64,000 bases of DNA. It comes from JBHEBG01 sp046557915. Its GTDB lineage: Bacteria; Bacteroidota; Bacteroidia; Flavobacteriales; Flavobacteriaceae. The notes below the pieces were generated by a model. The model ran no database searches, was not told the origin of the DNA, and worked only from the letters and a program-made list of their open reading frames with translations. Below, in pieces: positions 42,951-53,269 of this stretch (within the stretch, counting starts at the first letter, position 1; every line of letters begins with the position of its first letter). Location: NCBI RefSeq assembly GCF_046557915.1, contig NZ_JBHEBG010000007.1, positions 34,578 to 98,577 on the forward strand, written 5' to 3'. Position numbers and translations under genes: made by a program.

Positions 42951-43640
42951 ATGGCAAAATTAACTAAAAAGCAAAAGGAAGCTCACGCTAAAATAGACAA
43001 GAATAAGCTCTATTCGATAGAAGAAGGTTCCGCTTTGATAAAGGAAATAACCAGTGCAAAATTCGATGCATCAGTAGATATGGCTATTCGTTTGGGTGTA
43101 GACCCGCGTAAGGCAAATCAAATGGTGCGTGGCGTTGTTACCCTTCCTCATGGAACAGGTAAGGATGTTAAGGTTTTGGCATTGGTAACCCCGGATAAAG
43201 AAGCAGAGGCCAAAGAGGCCGGAGCAGATTTTGTAGGGTTGGACGAATATTTGGATAAAATAAAAAGCGGTTGGACCGATGTTGATGTTATCATCACCAT
43301 GCCAAGCGTTATGGGAAAATTAGGCCCATTAGGACGTGTATTGGGTCCTAGGGGACTAATGCCCAATCCAAAGACCGGAACGGTAACCATGGATATAGCA
43401 AAAGCCGTATCCGATGTAAAAGCCGGTAAAATAGATTTTAAAGTGGATAAGACGGGAATTGTGCATGCTGCAGTTGGAAAAGCTTCTTTTTCAGCAGATA
43501 AGATTGCAGACAATGTACAAGAACTGTTGGACACATTGGTTAAGTTGAAACCAACCGCGGCAAAAGGGGTATATATGAAAAGTGTATACTTATCCAGTAC
43601 CATGAGTCCAAGTGTTCAATTAGATCCAAAAACCGCTTAA
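42951..43640 (+). CDS. rplA: 50S ribosomal protein uL1
   Basis: The 229-residue protein has the L1 motifs GTGKDVKVLAL and GPRGLMPNPKTGTVT. L1 binds 23S rRNA and, in many bacteria, its own mRNA to repress rplKA. The gene lies between rplK and rplJ. Confidence 0.98.
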   Translation: MAKLTKKQKEAHAKIDKNKLYSIEEGSALIKEITSAKFDASVDMAIRLGVDPRKANQMVRGVVTLPHGTGKDVKVLALVTPDKEAEAKEAGADFVGLDEYLDKIKSGWTDVDVIITMPSVMGKLGPLGRVLGPRGLMPNPKTGTVTMDIAKAVSDVKAGKIDFKVDKTGIVHAAVGKASFSADKIADNVQELLDTLVKLKPTAAKGVYMKSVYLSSTMSPSVQLDPKTA

Positions 43641-43661
43641 AAGGCAGTTAAAGTTTTTATT

Positions 43662-44180
43662 ATGACAAGAGAAGAAAAATCGAACGTAATACAGGATTTA
43701 ACTGCACAGTTAGCGGATAATTCCACGATATATTTAACAGACATTTCTGGTTTGGATGCTTTAACCACCTCTGATTTAAGAAGAGCCTGTTTTAAGGCAG
43801 ATGTTAAATTGGCGGTAGTTAAAAATACCTTGTTGGCGAAAGCCATGGAGGCTTCCGAAAAAGATTTTGGAGAACTTCCGGAAGTATTGAAAGGTAATAC
43901 ATCCTTAATGTTTTCCGAAACTGGTAATGTTCCCGCAAAACTTATTAAAAGCTTCAGAAAGAAGTCCGATAAGCCTTTGCTAAAAGGAGCTTTCATTGCA
44001 GAAGCAATATATTTGGGCGATGAGCAATTGGATACCCTTGTTAATATCAAGTCCAAGGAAGAAATGATCGGAGAGATCATTGGATTGTTGCAATCCCCTG
44101 CTAAAAATGTTATCTCAGGACTTAAGTCTGGCGGAGGTAAACTTGCAGGTATCCTTAAAACATTATCAGAAAAAGAATAA
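43662..44180 (+). CDS. rplJ: 50S ribosomal protein uL10
   Basis: The 172-residue protein starts MTREEKSNVIQDLTAQLADN and has the LKGAFIAEAIY region. It anchors the L7/L12 dimers. Only 21 nt separate it from rplA, which is short for the long L10 leader seen in enterics. Confidence 0.97.
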   Translation: MTREEKSNVIQDLTAQLADNSTIYLTDISGLDALTTSDLRRACFKADVKLAVVKNTLLAKAMEASEKDFGELPEVLKGNTSLMFSETGNVPAKLIKSFRKKSDKPLLKGAFIAEAIYLGDEQLDTLVNIKSKEEMIGEIIGLLQSPAKNVISGLKSGGGKLAGILKTLSEKE

Positions 44181-44230
44181 GTACGCACTAAAAACAATTA
44201 TATTTTAAAATTTTATTAAACGATAGAAAA

Positions 44231-44614
44231 ATGGCAGATTTAAAAGATTTCGCAGAACAATTGGTTAACCTAACCGTAAAGGAAGTAAATGAGTTGGCCG
44301 ATATATTAAAAGAAGAATATGGTATAGAGCCTGCTGCTGCAGCCGTTGCCGTAGCCGGTGGTGCCGCCGCTGGTGGTGGAGAAGCAGAAGCCGCTGAGGA
44401 AAAATCAGAATTCGATGTAATTTTGACGGCAGCCGGTGGTTCTAAACTTGCTGTAGTTAAATTGGTTAAGGAATTGACCGGTTTGGGATTAAAAGATGCT
44501 AAGGATATTGTTGACAGCGCACCAAAAGCTGTAAAAGAAGGTGTTGCTAAAGACGAAGCTGAAGGAATCAAAAAATCACTAGAAGAAGCAGGAGCAGAAG
44601 TTGAGCTTAAATAA
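44231..44614 (+). CDS. rplL: 50S ribosomal protein bL12
   Basis: The 127-residue protein has the N-terminal dimer domain, an Ala/Glu-rich hinge at about 40-58 and the C-terminal EFDVILTAAGGSKLAVVKLV domain. It recruits translation GTPases. It is followed by a hairpin before rpoB. Confidence 0.98.
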   Translation: MADLKDFAEQLVNLTVKEVNELADILKEEYGIEPAAAAVAVAGGAAAGGGEAEAAEEKSEFDVILTAAGGSKLAVVKLVKELTGLGLKDAKDIVDSAPKAVKEGVAKDEAEGIKKSLEEAGAEVELK

Positions 44615-44636
44615 TAGCAACAACCATAACTAAGTT

Positions 44637-44680
44637 GGTTTAGGTCTTTCCACATTTGGTGGCTAGACCTAAACCCTTTT
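44637..44680 (+). terminator. rplL-rpoB attenuator hairpin
   Basis: GGTTTAGGTCT (44637-44647) and AGACCTAAACC (44665-44675) pair over 11 bp with an extra inner CCAC/GTGG stem, followed by CTTTT. It may be a partial terminator or a processing site that lowers rpoBC relative to ribosomal protein output, as known in E. coli. Confidence 0.7.
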
Positions 44681-44742
44681 ATACATAGTATATAAAGTAA
44701 TATACGACACTTTAGTATTCACTTTCAAAATTTTGTCCATTG

Positions 44743-47700
44743 ATGTTCACAAATCAGACTGAGAGAATAAGTTTTGCATCCGCTAAGAACATACCGGATT
44801 ATCCGGATTTCTTGGACATTCAGATTAAATCATTTCAGGATTTCTTTCAACTTGAAACAAAATCTGACGAGAGGGGCAATGAAGGATTGTACAACACCTT
44901 CATGGAAAACTTCCCGATCACCGACACTAGAAATCAATTCGTACTAGAATTTCTTGATTATTTTATAGACCCACCTAGGTATTCCATCCAAGAATGCATA
45001 GAGCGAGGCCTTACCTATAGTGTTCCGTTAAAAGCAAGATTAAAATTGTTTTGTACAGATCCGGAACACGAAGATTTTGAAACCATAGTTCAGGATGTAT
45101 ACTTGGGTACTATACCCTATATGACGCCCAGTGGTACATTTGTTATCAATGGAGCGGAACGTGTTGTAGTTTCACAGCTACACCGTTCACCAGGTGTCTT
45201 CTTTGGACAGTCTTTCCATGCCAATGGTACCAAACTATATTCGGCACGGGTTATTCCATTTAAAGGCTCTTGGATAGAATTTGCTACCGATATCAACGGC
45301 GTAATGTACGCGTATATCGATAGGAAGAAAAAACTACCGGTTACCACCTTGTTCCGTGCAATTGGTTTTGAACGAGATAAGGATATTTTGGAAATTTTTG
45401 ACCTTTCCGAAGAGATAAAAGTTTCCAATGCCGGACTTAAAAAAGTCTTGGGCCGCAAATTGGCAGCAAGGGTTTTGAACACATGGCACGAGGATTTTGT
45501 GGACGAAGATACAGGCGAAGTGGTTTCCATTGAAAGAAACGAAATTGTTCTAGACCGCGATACCGTCTTGGAGAAGGAGCATATTGCCGAAATATTGGAA
45601 GCCGATGTAAAAACCATTCTCTTACATAAAGAGAACAATGCACAATCGGACTATGCCATTATCCATAATACCTTGCAAAAAGATCCAACGAACTCTGAAA
45701 AGGAAGCCGTTGAACATATATACAGACAGTTGCGTAATGCCGAACCGCCAGATGAAGAAACGGCAAGAGGTATTATAGACAAGTTGTTCTTTTCCGATCA
45801 ACGTTATAACCTTGGAGAGGTTGGACGTTATAGAATGAACAAAAAGTTAGGATTGGATATTGGTATGGACAAACAGGTTCTTACCAAGGAAGATATCATT
45901 ACCATTATCAAATATTTGATCGAATTGATCAATTCCAAAGCAGAAATTGATGATATCGATCACCTTTCCAACCGTCGTGTAAGAACGGTAGGCGAGCAAT
46001 TGTCTTCTCAATTTGGTGTAGGATTGGCCCGTATGGCCAGAACTATCCGCGAACGTATGAACGTACGCGATAATGAGGTGTTTACACCCATCGATCTGAT
46101 TAACGCGAAGACACTATCTTCGGTAATCAATTCATTCTTTGGGACCAACCAGTTGTCGCAGTTTATGGATCAGACCAATCCATTGGCAGAAATAACGCAC
46201 AAGAGAAGGCTTTCCGCTTTAGGGCCAGGAGGACTTTCGAGGGAAAGAGCCGGTTTTGAGGTACGTGATGTACACTATACCCACTACGGAAGACTTTGTC
46301 CTATTGAAACCCCTGAAGGACCAAATATTGGTTTAATCTCTTCCCTTTCGGTTTTTGCGAAAGTGAATCCAATGGGCTTCTTGGAAACCCCTTATAGAAA
46401 AGTAGAAAAAGGTAAGGTAGATACAGAGGAGTATACTTATTTGAGCGCCGAAGAAGAGGAAGGAATGAAAATTGCACAGGCAAACATCCCTTTGAAGGAA
46501 AACGGTCAGATAGATCGCGAAAAGGTTATTGCAAGGGAAGAAGGCGATTTTCCTGTGGTAGATCCTTCTGAGGTGAACTATACCGATGTGGCTCCCAATC
46601 AAATTGCATCTATTTCGGCTTCATTGATTCCTTTCTTGGAACATGATGATGCCAACCGTGCCTTGATGGGGTCTAATATGATGCGCCAAGCAGTTCCTTT
46701 GTTGAAACCGCAGTCACCCATAGTGGGGACCGGTCTGGAAAGACAGGTGGCTTCAGACTCTAGGGTTTTGATCAATGCAGAAGGTGATGGAGTTATAGAA
46801 TATGTAGATTCTAAAATAATTACGATAAAATACAAGCGTACCGAAGAAGAGCAGTTGGTAAGTTTTGAGGAAGATTCCAAAACATATGAACTGGTAAAAT
46901 TCCGCAAAACCAACCAAGGTACAAGTATTAACCTAAAGCCAATTGTTAAAAAAGGCGATAAAGTTAAAAAAGGACAGGTACTTTGCGAAGGGTATGCCAC
47001 TGAAAAAGGTGAATTGGCCTTAGGACGAAACCTAAAAGTGGCCTTTATGCCATGGAAAGGTTACAATTTTGAGGATGCTATTGTAATTTCTGAAAAAGTA
47101 GTACGTGAGGACATCTTCACATCTATTCATATTGATGAATACGCCTTGGAAGTAAGGGATACCAAACTGGGGGCTGAAGAGCTTACCAATGATATCCCCA
47201 ACGTATCCGAAGAAGCAACCAAGGACTTGGATGAATATGGAATGATCCGCATTGGTGCCGAAGTTAAGCCAGGTGATATCCTAATAGGTAAGATTACTCC
47301 TAAAGGGGAATCCGATCCTACACCGGAAGAAAAATTACTTAGGGCAATATTTGGTGATAAGGCCGGGGATGTAAAAGATGCATCATTAAAGGCATCACCA
47401 TCTTTAAGAGGTGTTGTAATAGACAAAAAGTTGTTCTCTAGATCTGTTAAGGACAAGCGTAAGCGTTCCGAAGATAAAGAGGCCATTTCTTCATTGGAAA
47501 TGGAATATGAAGTTAAATTTCAACAACTTAAAGATGTATTGGTAGAGAAGTTGTTTGCCTTGATCAATGGCAAGACTTCCCAGGGTGTATTAAACGATTT
47601 GGGAGAAGAAGTGCTTCCAAAAGGTAAGAAATACACCATGAAAATGTTGAATTCGGTAGATGATTTTGCCCACCTTGTAGGGGGTAGTTGGACCACCGAT

Positions 47701-48552
47701 AAAACAACCAATGCGCTATTGGCAGATCTTCTGCACAACTATAAGATTAAGCTTAACGACCTTCAGGGTAACCTTAGAAGAGACAAGTTTACAATCTCAG
47801 TTGGTGATGAACTTCCTGCAGGAATCATGAAATTGGCCAAAGTATATATCGCTAAGAAGCGTAAGCTTAAAGTAGGTGATAAAATGGCCGGTCGCCATGG
47901 TAACAAAGGTATCGTTGCACGTATTGTACGCCAAGAAGATATGCCGTTCTTAGAGGATGGAACCCCTGTAGATATCGTTTTGAATCCTTTGGGAGTACCT
48001 TCGCGTATGAACATTGGCCAGATTTACGAAACTGTTCTAGGTTGGGCCGGACTAAAACTAGGCAAGAAATTTGGTACGCCAATTTTCGATGGGGCTACCT
48101 TGGATCAAATCAATGGATATACAGATGATGCAGGTATCCCAAGGTTTGGACATACGTACTTATATGACGGTGGAACCGGACAACGTTTTGATCAGCCCGC
48201 TACTGTTGGGGTAATCTATATGTTGAAATTAGGACATATGGTAGATGATAAAATGCACGCCCGTTCAATAGGACCTTACTCTCTTATTACACAACAACCT
48301 CTTGGTGGTAAAGCACAATTTGGAGGTCAGCGTTTTGGAGAGATGGAAGTATGGGCGCTAGAAGCATACGGTGCCTCCGCTACCCTTAGGGAAATATTGA
48401 CGGTTAAATCCGATGATGTTATTGGTAGGGCAAAAACCTATGAATCTATCGTTAAAGGAGAAACAATGCCAGAGCCTGGTTTACCAGAATCTTTTAACGT
48501 ACTAATGCACGAACTTAAAGGTTTAGGTTTGGACATCAGGTTGGAAGAATAA
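44743..48552 (+). CDS. rpoB: DNA-directed RNA polymerase beta subunit
   Basis: The protein has 1269 residues from ATG 44743 (MFTNQTERISFASAKN); a TTG one codon upstream is not used. The rifampicin region, near residues 465-510, has LSQFMDQTN, HKRRLSALG with the usual D, H and S, so no resistance change is visible. The C-terminus has KMAGRHGNKGIVA and the QQPLGGKAQFGGQRFGEMEV motif. Normal length for Bacteroidota. Confidence 0.98.
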   Translation: MFTNQTERISFASAKNIPDYPDFLDIQIKSFQDFFQLETKSDERGNEGLYNTFMENFPITDTRNQFVLEFLDYFIDPPRYSIQECIERGLTYSVPLKARLKLFCTDPEHEDFETIVQDVYLGTIPYMTPSGTFVINGAERVVVSQLHRSPGVFFGQSFHANGTKLYSARVIPFKGSWIEFATDINGVMYAYIDRKKKLPVTTLFRAIGFERDKDILEIFDLSEEIKVSNAGLKKVLGRKLAARVLNTWHEDFVDEDTGEVVSIERNEIVLDRDTVLEKEHIAEILEADVKTILLHKENNAQSDYAIIHNTLQKDPTNSEKEAVEHIYRQLRNAEPPDEETARGIIDKLFFSDQRYNLGEVGRYRMNKKLGLDIGMDKQVLTKEDIITIIKYLIELINSKAEIDDIDHLSNRRVRTVGEQLSSQFGVGLARMARTIRERMNVRDNEVFTPIDLINAKTLSSVINSFFGTNQLSQFMDQTNPLAEITHKRRLSALGPGGLSRERAGFEVRDVHYTHYGRLCPIETPEGPNIGLISSLSVFAKVNPMGFLETPYRKVEKGKVDTEEYTYLSAEEEEGMKIAQANIPLKENGQIDREKVIAREEGDFPVVDPSEVNYTDVAPNQIASISASLIPFLEHDDANRALMGSNMMRQAVPLLKPQSPIVGTGLERQVASDSRVLINAEGDGVIEYVDSKIITIKYKRTEEEQLVSFEEDSKTYELVKFRKTNQGTSINLKPIVKKGDKVKKGQVLCEGYATEKGELALGRNLKVAFMPWKGYNFEDAIVISEKVVREDIFTSIHIDEYALEVRDTKLGAEELTNDIPNVSEEATKDLDEYGMIRIGAEVKPGDILIGKITPKGESDPTPEEKLLRAIFGDKAGDVKDASLKASPSLRGVVIDKKLFSRSVKDKRKRSEDKEAISSLEMEYEVKFQQLKDVLVEKLFALINGKTSQGVLNDLGEEVLPKGKKYTMKMLNSVDDFAHLVGGSWTTDKTTNALLADLLHNYKIKLNDLQGNLRRDKFTISVGDELPAGIMKLAKVYIAKKRKLKVGDKMAGRHGNKGIVARIVRQEDMPFLEDGTPVDIVLNPLGVPSRMNIGQIYETVLGWAGLKLGKKFGTPIFDGATLDQINGYTDDAGIPRFGHTYLYDGGTGQRFDQPATVGVIYMLKLGHMVDDKMHARSIGPYSLITQQPLGGKAQFGGQRFGEMEVWALEAYGASATLREILTVKSDDVIGRAKTYESIVKGETMPEPGLPESFNVLMHELKGLGLDIRLEE

Positions 48553-48589
48553 TACAAATACTCAATTAATTCATTATCACCATATTGTT

Positions 48590-51500
48590 ATGGCTAGACT
48601 TAAAGATAATAACCCAGTAAAAAGGTTTGATAAAATTTCTATCGGATTGGCATCTCCAGAATCTATTTTGGGAGAGTCGAGAGGAGAGGTTTTAAAACCC
48701 GAAACCATTAATTATAGAACGCATAAGCCAGAGCGAGATGGGCTTTTCTGCGAACGTATTTTTGGCCCGGTAAAGGATTACGAATGTGCTTGTGGAAAGT
48801 ACAAGAGAATCCGGTACCGCGGTATAGTATGTGATCGCTGTGGTGTTGAGGTAACAGAGAAAAAGGTGCGCCGAGACAGAGTTGGGCACATTAACCTGGT
48901 AGTACCGGTTGCACATATCTGGTATTTCCGCTCTTTACCCAATAAAATAGGTTACCTTTTGGGATTACCTTCCAAGAAATTGGACATGATCATTTATTAC
49001 GAACGTTATGTTGTAATTCAACCTGGTCTTGCAAAGAGTAATGAAGAAGGCACCGAAATCCAAAAGATGGATTTCTTAACGGAAGAGGAATACCTTAACA
49101 TCTTGGAAACCCTCCCAGCAGAAAACCAGTATTTGGAAGATAGTGATCCAAATAAGTTTATCGCTAAAATGGGTGCCGAATGTCTAATAGACCTTTTGGC
49201 AAGGATAGATCTAAACCAACTGTCCTACGACCTAAGGCACAAGGCAAATACCGAGACTTCCAAGCAACGTAAGACAGAGGCTTTAAAACGCCTTCAAGTT
49301 GTTGAGGCACTTAGGGAATCGCAAGAAAACAGGGAGAACAAACCAGAGTGGATGATCATGAAGGTGGTACCCGTTATTCCTCCAGAATTGCGTCCTTTGG
49401 TACCTTTGGATGGTGGTCGTTTCGCTACATCGGATTTAAATGACCTATATCGAAGGGTAATCATCAGAAACAATCGATTAAAGCGATTAATGGAGATTAA
49501 AGCCCCAGAAGTAATTCTTAGAAATGAGAAACGTATGCTTCAGGAGGCAGTGGATTCCTTGTTCGATAATACACGTAAAGCATCGGCAGTAAAAACAGAA
49601 TCTAACAGACCTTTAAAATCCCTATCGGATTCGTTGAAAGGGAAGCAAGGACGTTTTCGTCAAAACCTTTTGGGAAAACGGGTAGATTATTCGGCACGTT
49701 CGGTTATTGTTGTTGGTCCCGAGATGAAATTGTACGAATGTGGCCTTCCCAAGGATATGGCGGCAGAACTGTACAAGCCTTTTGTAATACGCAAGTTGAT
49801 CGAAAGAGGTATTGTAAAGACCGTTAAATCGGCCAAGAAGATTATAGACAAAAAAGAACCTGTAGTTTGGGATATTCTAGAGAATGTACTTAAGGGACAT
49901 CCGGTATTATTGAACCGAGCCCCTACATTGCACCGTTTGGGAATACAAGCATTTCAACCAAAACTGATAGAAGGTAAGGCCATTAGACTTCACCCATTGG
50001 TGTGTACGGCCTTTAACGCGGATTTTGATGGAGATCAAATGGCAGTGCATTTACCTTTGGGCCCAGAAGCAATTTTGGAATCCCAATTGTTGATGCTTGC
50101 TTCGCACAATATATTGAACCCCGCAAACGGATCACCGATTACCGTACCATCCCAAGATATGGTATTGGGTCTGTATTACATGACCAAGGAGAAAAAATCT
50201 ACCAAAGAAGTAACCGTTAAGGGAGAAGGATTAACCTTCTATTCTGCCGAAGAGGTAGTTATCGCCTTTAACGAAGGTATGGTAGAGCTTAATGCCGGTA
50301 TAAAAGTTAGGGCCAAAGATTTCAATGAAGAAGGAGAATTGGTAAATCAGATCATTACCACTACCGTAGGTAGGGTATTGTTCAACATGGTGGTACCCGA
50401 ACAGGCAGGTTATGTAAACGATGTATTGAACAAAAAATCCTTAAGGGATATTATTGGTAACATATTAGCTGTTACCGATGTGCCAACCACATCCGATTTC
50501 TTGGACAAGATCAAGACAATGGGGTATGAGTTTGCCTTTAAGGGAGGTTTGTCCTTTAGCTTGGGAGATATTATTATTCCTCAGGAGAAACATGAGATGA
50601 TAGCCGATGCCAACGAGCAAGTAGATGGTATTATGGCGAACTATAACATGGGACTTATAACCAACAACGAGCGTTATAATCAGGTAATCGATGTTTGGAC
50701 ATCTACCAATGCCATGTTGACAGAATTGGCAATGAAACGTATCCGGGAAGACCAACAAGGATTCAACTCTGTGTATATGATGTTGGATTCTGGTGCAAGG
50801 GGTTCCAAGGAGCAAATTCGCCAGTTGACCGGTATGAGAGGATTGATGGCCAAGCCTAAAAAATCTACCGCGGGTGGTGGAGAGATCATTGAAAACCCAA
50901 TTTTGTCCAACTTTAAAGAAGGACTATCCATTTTGGAGTACTTTATCTCCACACACGGTGCACGTAAAGGACTTGCGGATACTGCTCTTAAAACAGCGGA
51001 TGCAGGTTATTTAACACGTAGATTGGTAGATGTATCACAAGATGTTATTATCAACATAGAAGATTGTGGTACCTTACGCGGTATAGAGGTAGCGGCTTTA
51101 AAGAAGAACGAAGAAGTAGTGGAGACCTTGGGCGAGAGAATTCTTGGAAGGGTTTCGTTACACGATGTATATAACCCTCTAACGGAAGAATTGTTGTTAT
51201 CCGCAGGACAAGAAGTTATGGAGGCCGATGTTAAGAGAATAGAGGCCTCGCCTATTGATAAGATAGAGGTTCGTTCAGCTTTAACCTGTGAAGCGCAAAA
51301 AGGAATCTGTGGTAAATGTTATGGTAGAAACCTATCTACCAATAAAATGGTTCAACGTGGAGAAGCCGTTGGTGTAGTAGCAGCCCAATCTATTGGTGAA
51401 CCTGGGACACAGCTTACTTTGCGTACCTTCCACGTTGGAGGTATTGCCGGTAACATTTCCGAAGATAATAAACTGGTAACCAAATTTGCCGGTAAAGCGG

Positions 51501-52891
51501 AAATAGAGGATTTAAGAACTGTAAAAGGAGAGGACGGCGACGGAAAACCTGCAGATATCGTAATTTCTAGAACATCTGAAATTAAGGTTGTTGACGTTAA
51601 AACGGGGATTACCCTTAGCACAAATAACATTCCTTATGGATCTCAAATATTTATTAAGAACGGGGACAAAGTAGAAAAAAGTGATGTCATCTGTCAGTGG
51701 GATCCCTATAACGGTGTTATTGTTTCAGAATTTCCAGGGAAAATCGCCTATGAAAATATAGAGCAAGGTGTTACCTATCAGGTGGAGATTGATGAACAAA
51801 CAGGTTTTCAGGAAAAAGTGATTTCCGAATCGCGAAACAAAAAACTGATACCTACGTTGTTGATCAAAAATACCAAGGATGAGGTATTACGATCCTACAA
51901 CTTACCCGTTGGATCTCACATCATGGTAGATGATGGCGATAAAATCAAGGAAGGAAAGATTTTGGTTAAAATTCCTCGTAAGTCGGCTAAAGCCGGCGAT
52001 ATTACCGGGGGTCTTCCAAGGGTAACCGAGTTGTTTGAAGCTAGAAACCCGTCTAATCCGGCGGTAGTTTCAGAGATTGATGGTGTAGTATCCTTCGGTA
52101 AGATCAAAAGAGGTAACCGCGAGATAATCATAGAATCCAAATTAGGGGAGATCAAGAAATACTTGGTAAAACTCTCCAATCAGATTTTAGTGCAGGAGAA
52201 TGATTATGTACGTGCAGGAATGCCACTTTCCGATGGGTCTATAACCCCGGAAGATATTTTGTCCATAAAGGGTCCATCTGCCGTACAACAGTATTTAGTG
52301 AACGAGGTTCAGGAAGTATACCGTTTGCAAGGTGTGAAAATCAATGATAAGCACTTTGAGGTAGTTGTAAGACAAATGATGCGCAAAGTGCGTATTCAGG
52401 ATTCTGGAGATACCATCTTCTTGGAAAACCAGCTTGCCCATAAAGACGATTTCATTAGGGAAAATGACGAGATATTTGGCAAGAAAGTCGTGGAAGAAGC
52501 CGGTGAGTCAGAAAACCTAAAGGCAGGGCAAATAATTACCTCGCGCGAGCTAAGGGATGAAAATTCCATTTTAAAACGTGCGGACAAGGCCTTGGTGGAA
52601 GCAAGAGATGCCGTTGCAGCAACAGCAACACCTATCTTGCAAGGAATTACCAGAGCATCGTTACAGACCAAATCGTTTATTTCGGCAGCATCGTTCCAAG
52701 AAACTACCAAAGTATTGAACGAAGCCGCGGTAAGTGGTAAGGTAGATCGTCTTGAGGGACTAAAAGAAAATGTGATTGTAGGGCATAAAATACCTGCTGG
52801 TACAGGAATGCGAGATTATGAGAACATTATTGTAGGTTCCAAGGAAGAGTACGATGAGATCATGGCCCGTAAAGAGGAATTGAAATTTTAA
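48590..52891 (+). CDS. rpoC: DNA-directed RNA polymerase beta' subunit
   Basis: The 1433-residue protein has the zinc site with CACGK and CDRCG near residues 66-88, and the catalytic NADFDGD at 476-482 whose three aspartates hold the active-site magnesium. The second zinc site is in CEAQKGICGKCYG. It lies 37 nt after rpoB and ends 10 nt before a DUF3467 gene. Confidence 0.98.
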   Translation: MARLKDNNPVKRFDKISIGLASPESILGESRGEVLKPETINYRTHKPERDGLFCERIFGPVKDYECACGKYKRIRYRGIVCDRCGVEVTEKKVRRDRVGHINLVVPVAHIWYFRSLPNKIGYLLGLPSKKLDMIIYYERYVVIQPGLAKSNEEGTEIQKMDFLTEEEYLNILETLPAENQYLEDSDPNKFIAKMGAECLIDLLARIDLNQLSYDLRHKANTETSKQRKTEALKRLQVVEALRESQENRENKPEWMIMKVVPVIPPELRPLVPLDGGRFATSDLNDLYRRVIIRNNRLKRLMEIKAPEVILRNEKRMLQEAVDSLFDNTRKASAVKTESNRPLKSLSDSLKGKQGRFRQNLLGKRVDYSARSVIVVGPEMKLYECGLPKDMAAELYKPFVIRKLIERGIVKTVKSAKKIIDKKEPVVWDILENVLKGHPVLLNRAPTLHRLGIQAFQPKLIEGKAIRLHPLVCTAFNADFDGDQMAVHLPLGPEAILESQLLMLASHNILNPANGSPITVPSQDMVLGLYYMTKEKKSTKEVTVKGEGLTFYSAEEVVIAFNEGMVELNAGIKVRAKDFNEEGELVNQIITTTVGRVLFNMVVPEQAGYVNDVLNKKSLRDIIGNILAVTDVPTTSDFLDKIKTMGYEFAFKGGLSFSLGDIIIPQEKHEMIADANEQVDGIMANYNMGLITNNERYNQVIDVWTSTNAMLTELAMKRIREDQQGFNSVYMMLDSGARGSKEQIRQLTGMRGLMAKPKKSTAGGGEIIENPILSNFKEGLSILEYFISTHGARKGLADTALKTADAGYLTRRLVDVSQDVIINIEDCGTLRGIEVAALKKNEEVVETLGERILGRVSLHDVYNPLTEELLLSAGQEVMEADVKRIEASPIDKIEVRSALTCEAQKGICGKCYGRNLSTNKMVQRGEAVGVVAAQSIGEPGTQLTLRTFHVGGIAGNISEDNKLVTKFAGKAEIEDLRTVKGEDGDGKPADIVISRTSEIKVVDVKTGITLSTNNIPYGSQIFIKNGDKVEKSDVICQWDPYNGVIVSEFPGKIAYENIEQGVTYQVEIDEQTGFQEKVISESRNKKLIPTLLIKNTKDEVLRSYNLPVGSHIMVDDGDKIKEGKILVKIPRKSAKAGDITGGLPRVTELFEARNPSNPAVVSEIDGVVSFGKIKRGNREIIIESKLGEIKKYLVKLSNQILVQENDYVRAGMPLSDGSITPEDILSIKGPSAVQQYLVNEVQEVYRLQGVKINDKHFEVVVRQMMRKVRIQDSGDTIFLENQLAHKDDFIRENDEIFGKKVVEEAGESENLKAGQIITSRELRDENSILKRADKALVEARDAVAATATPILQGITRASLQTKSFISAASFQETTKVLNEAAVSGKVDRLEGLKENVIVGHKIPAGTGMRDYENIIVGSKEEYDEIMARKEELKF

Positions 52892-52901
52892 AATATTGGA
52901 C

Positions 52902-53213
52902 ATGGCCGATAAAGATCAAAAACAAAAGCAGATTAATATAGAGTTGGATGAGAAAACCGCCGAAGGAACCTATTCCAATTTGGCAATTATCAACCATTCA
53001 GTATCAGAATTTGTTGTTGATTTTATTAGTTTGATGCCAGGGGCGCCCAAGGCAAAGGTGAAAAGTAGAATTGTACTTACACCACAGCATGCCAAGAAGT
53101 TCCTTAAGGCATTGAACGATAATGTAAATCGTTTTGAAAAGGCCCATGGTACAATTAAGGATTATGAGCAACCTCCCATACCATTAAATTTTGGTCCAAC
53201 AGGAGAGGCATAA
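52902..53213 (+). CDS. DUF3467 family protein
   Basis: The 103-residue protein (MADKDQKQKQINIELDEKTA) is acidic at the start and has YSNLAIINHSVSEFVVDFIS and RIVLTPQHAKKFLKALNDNV, the hallmarks of DUF3467. Its function is unknown. Its location right after rpoC, followed by a terminator, suggests it is co-expressed with RNA polymerase. The TTG at 52896 is not the likely start. Confidence 0.9.
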   Translation: MADKDQKQKQINIELDEKTAEGTYSNLAIINHSVSEFVVDFISLMPGAPKAKVKSRIVLTPQHAKKFLKALNDNVNRFEKAHGTIKDYEQPPIPLNFGPTGEA

Positions 53214-53246
53214 CAAAAAAGACCCGTAATTTTTTACGGGTCTTTT
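53214..53246. terminator. Bidirectional terminator after rpoC-DUF3467 and prfC
   Basis: AAAAAGACCCGTAA and TTACGGGTCTTTTT form a long stem with a T-rich loop, flanked by A and T runs on both sides. It should stop both the rightward rpo operon and the leftward prfC transcript. Confidence 0.88.
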
Positions 53247-53269
53247 TATTTTTAAGGGTTTAGAAAACG

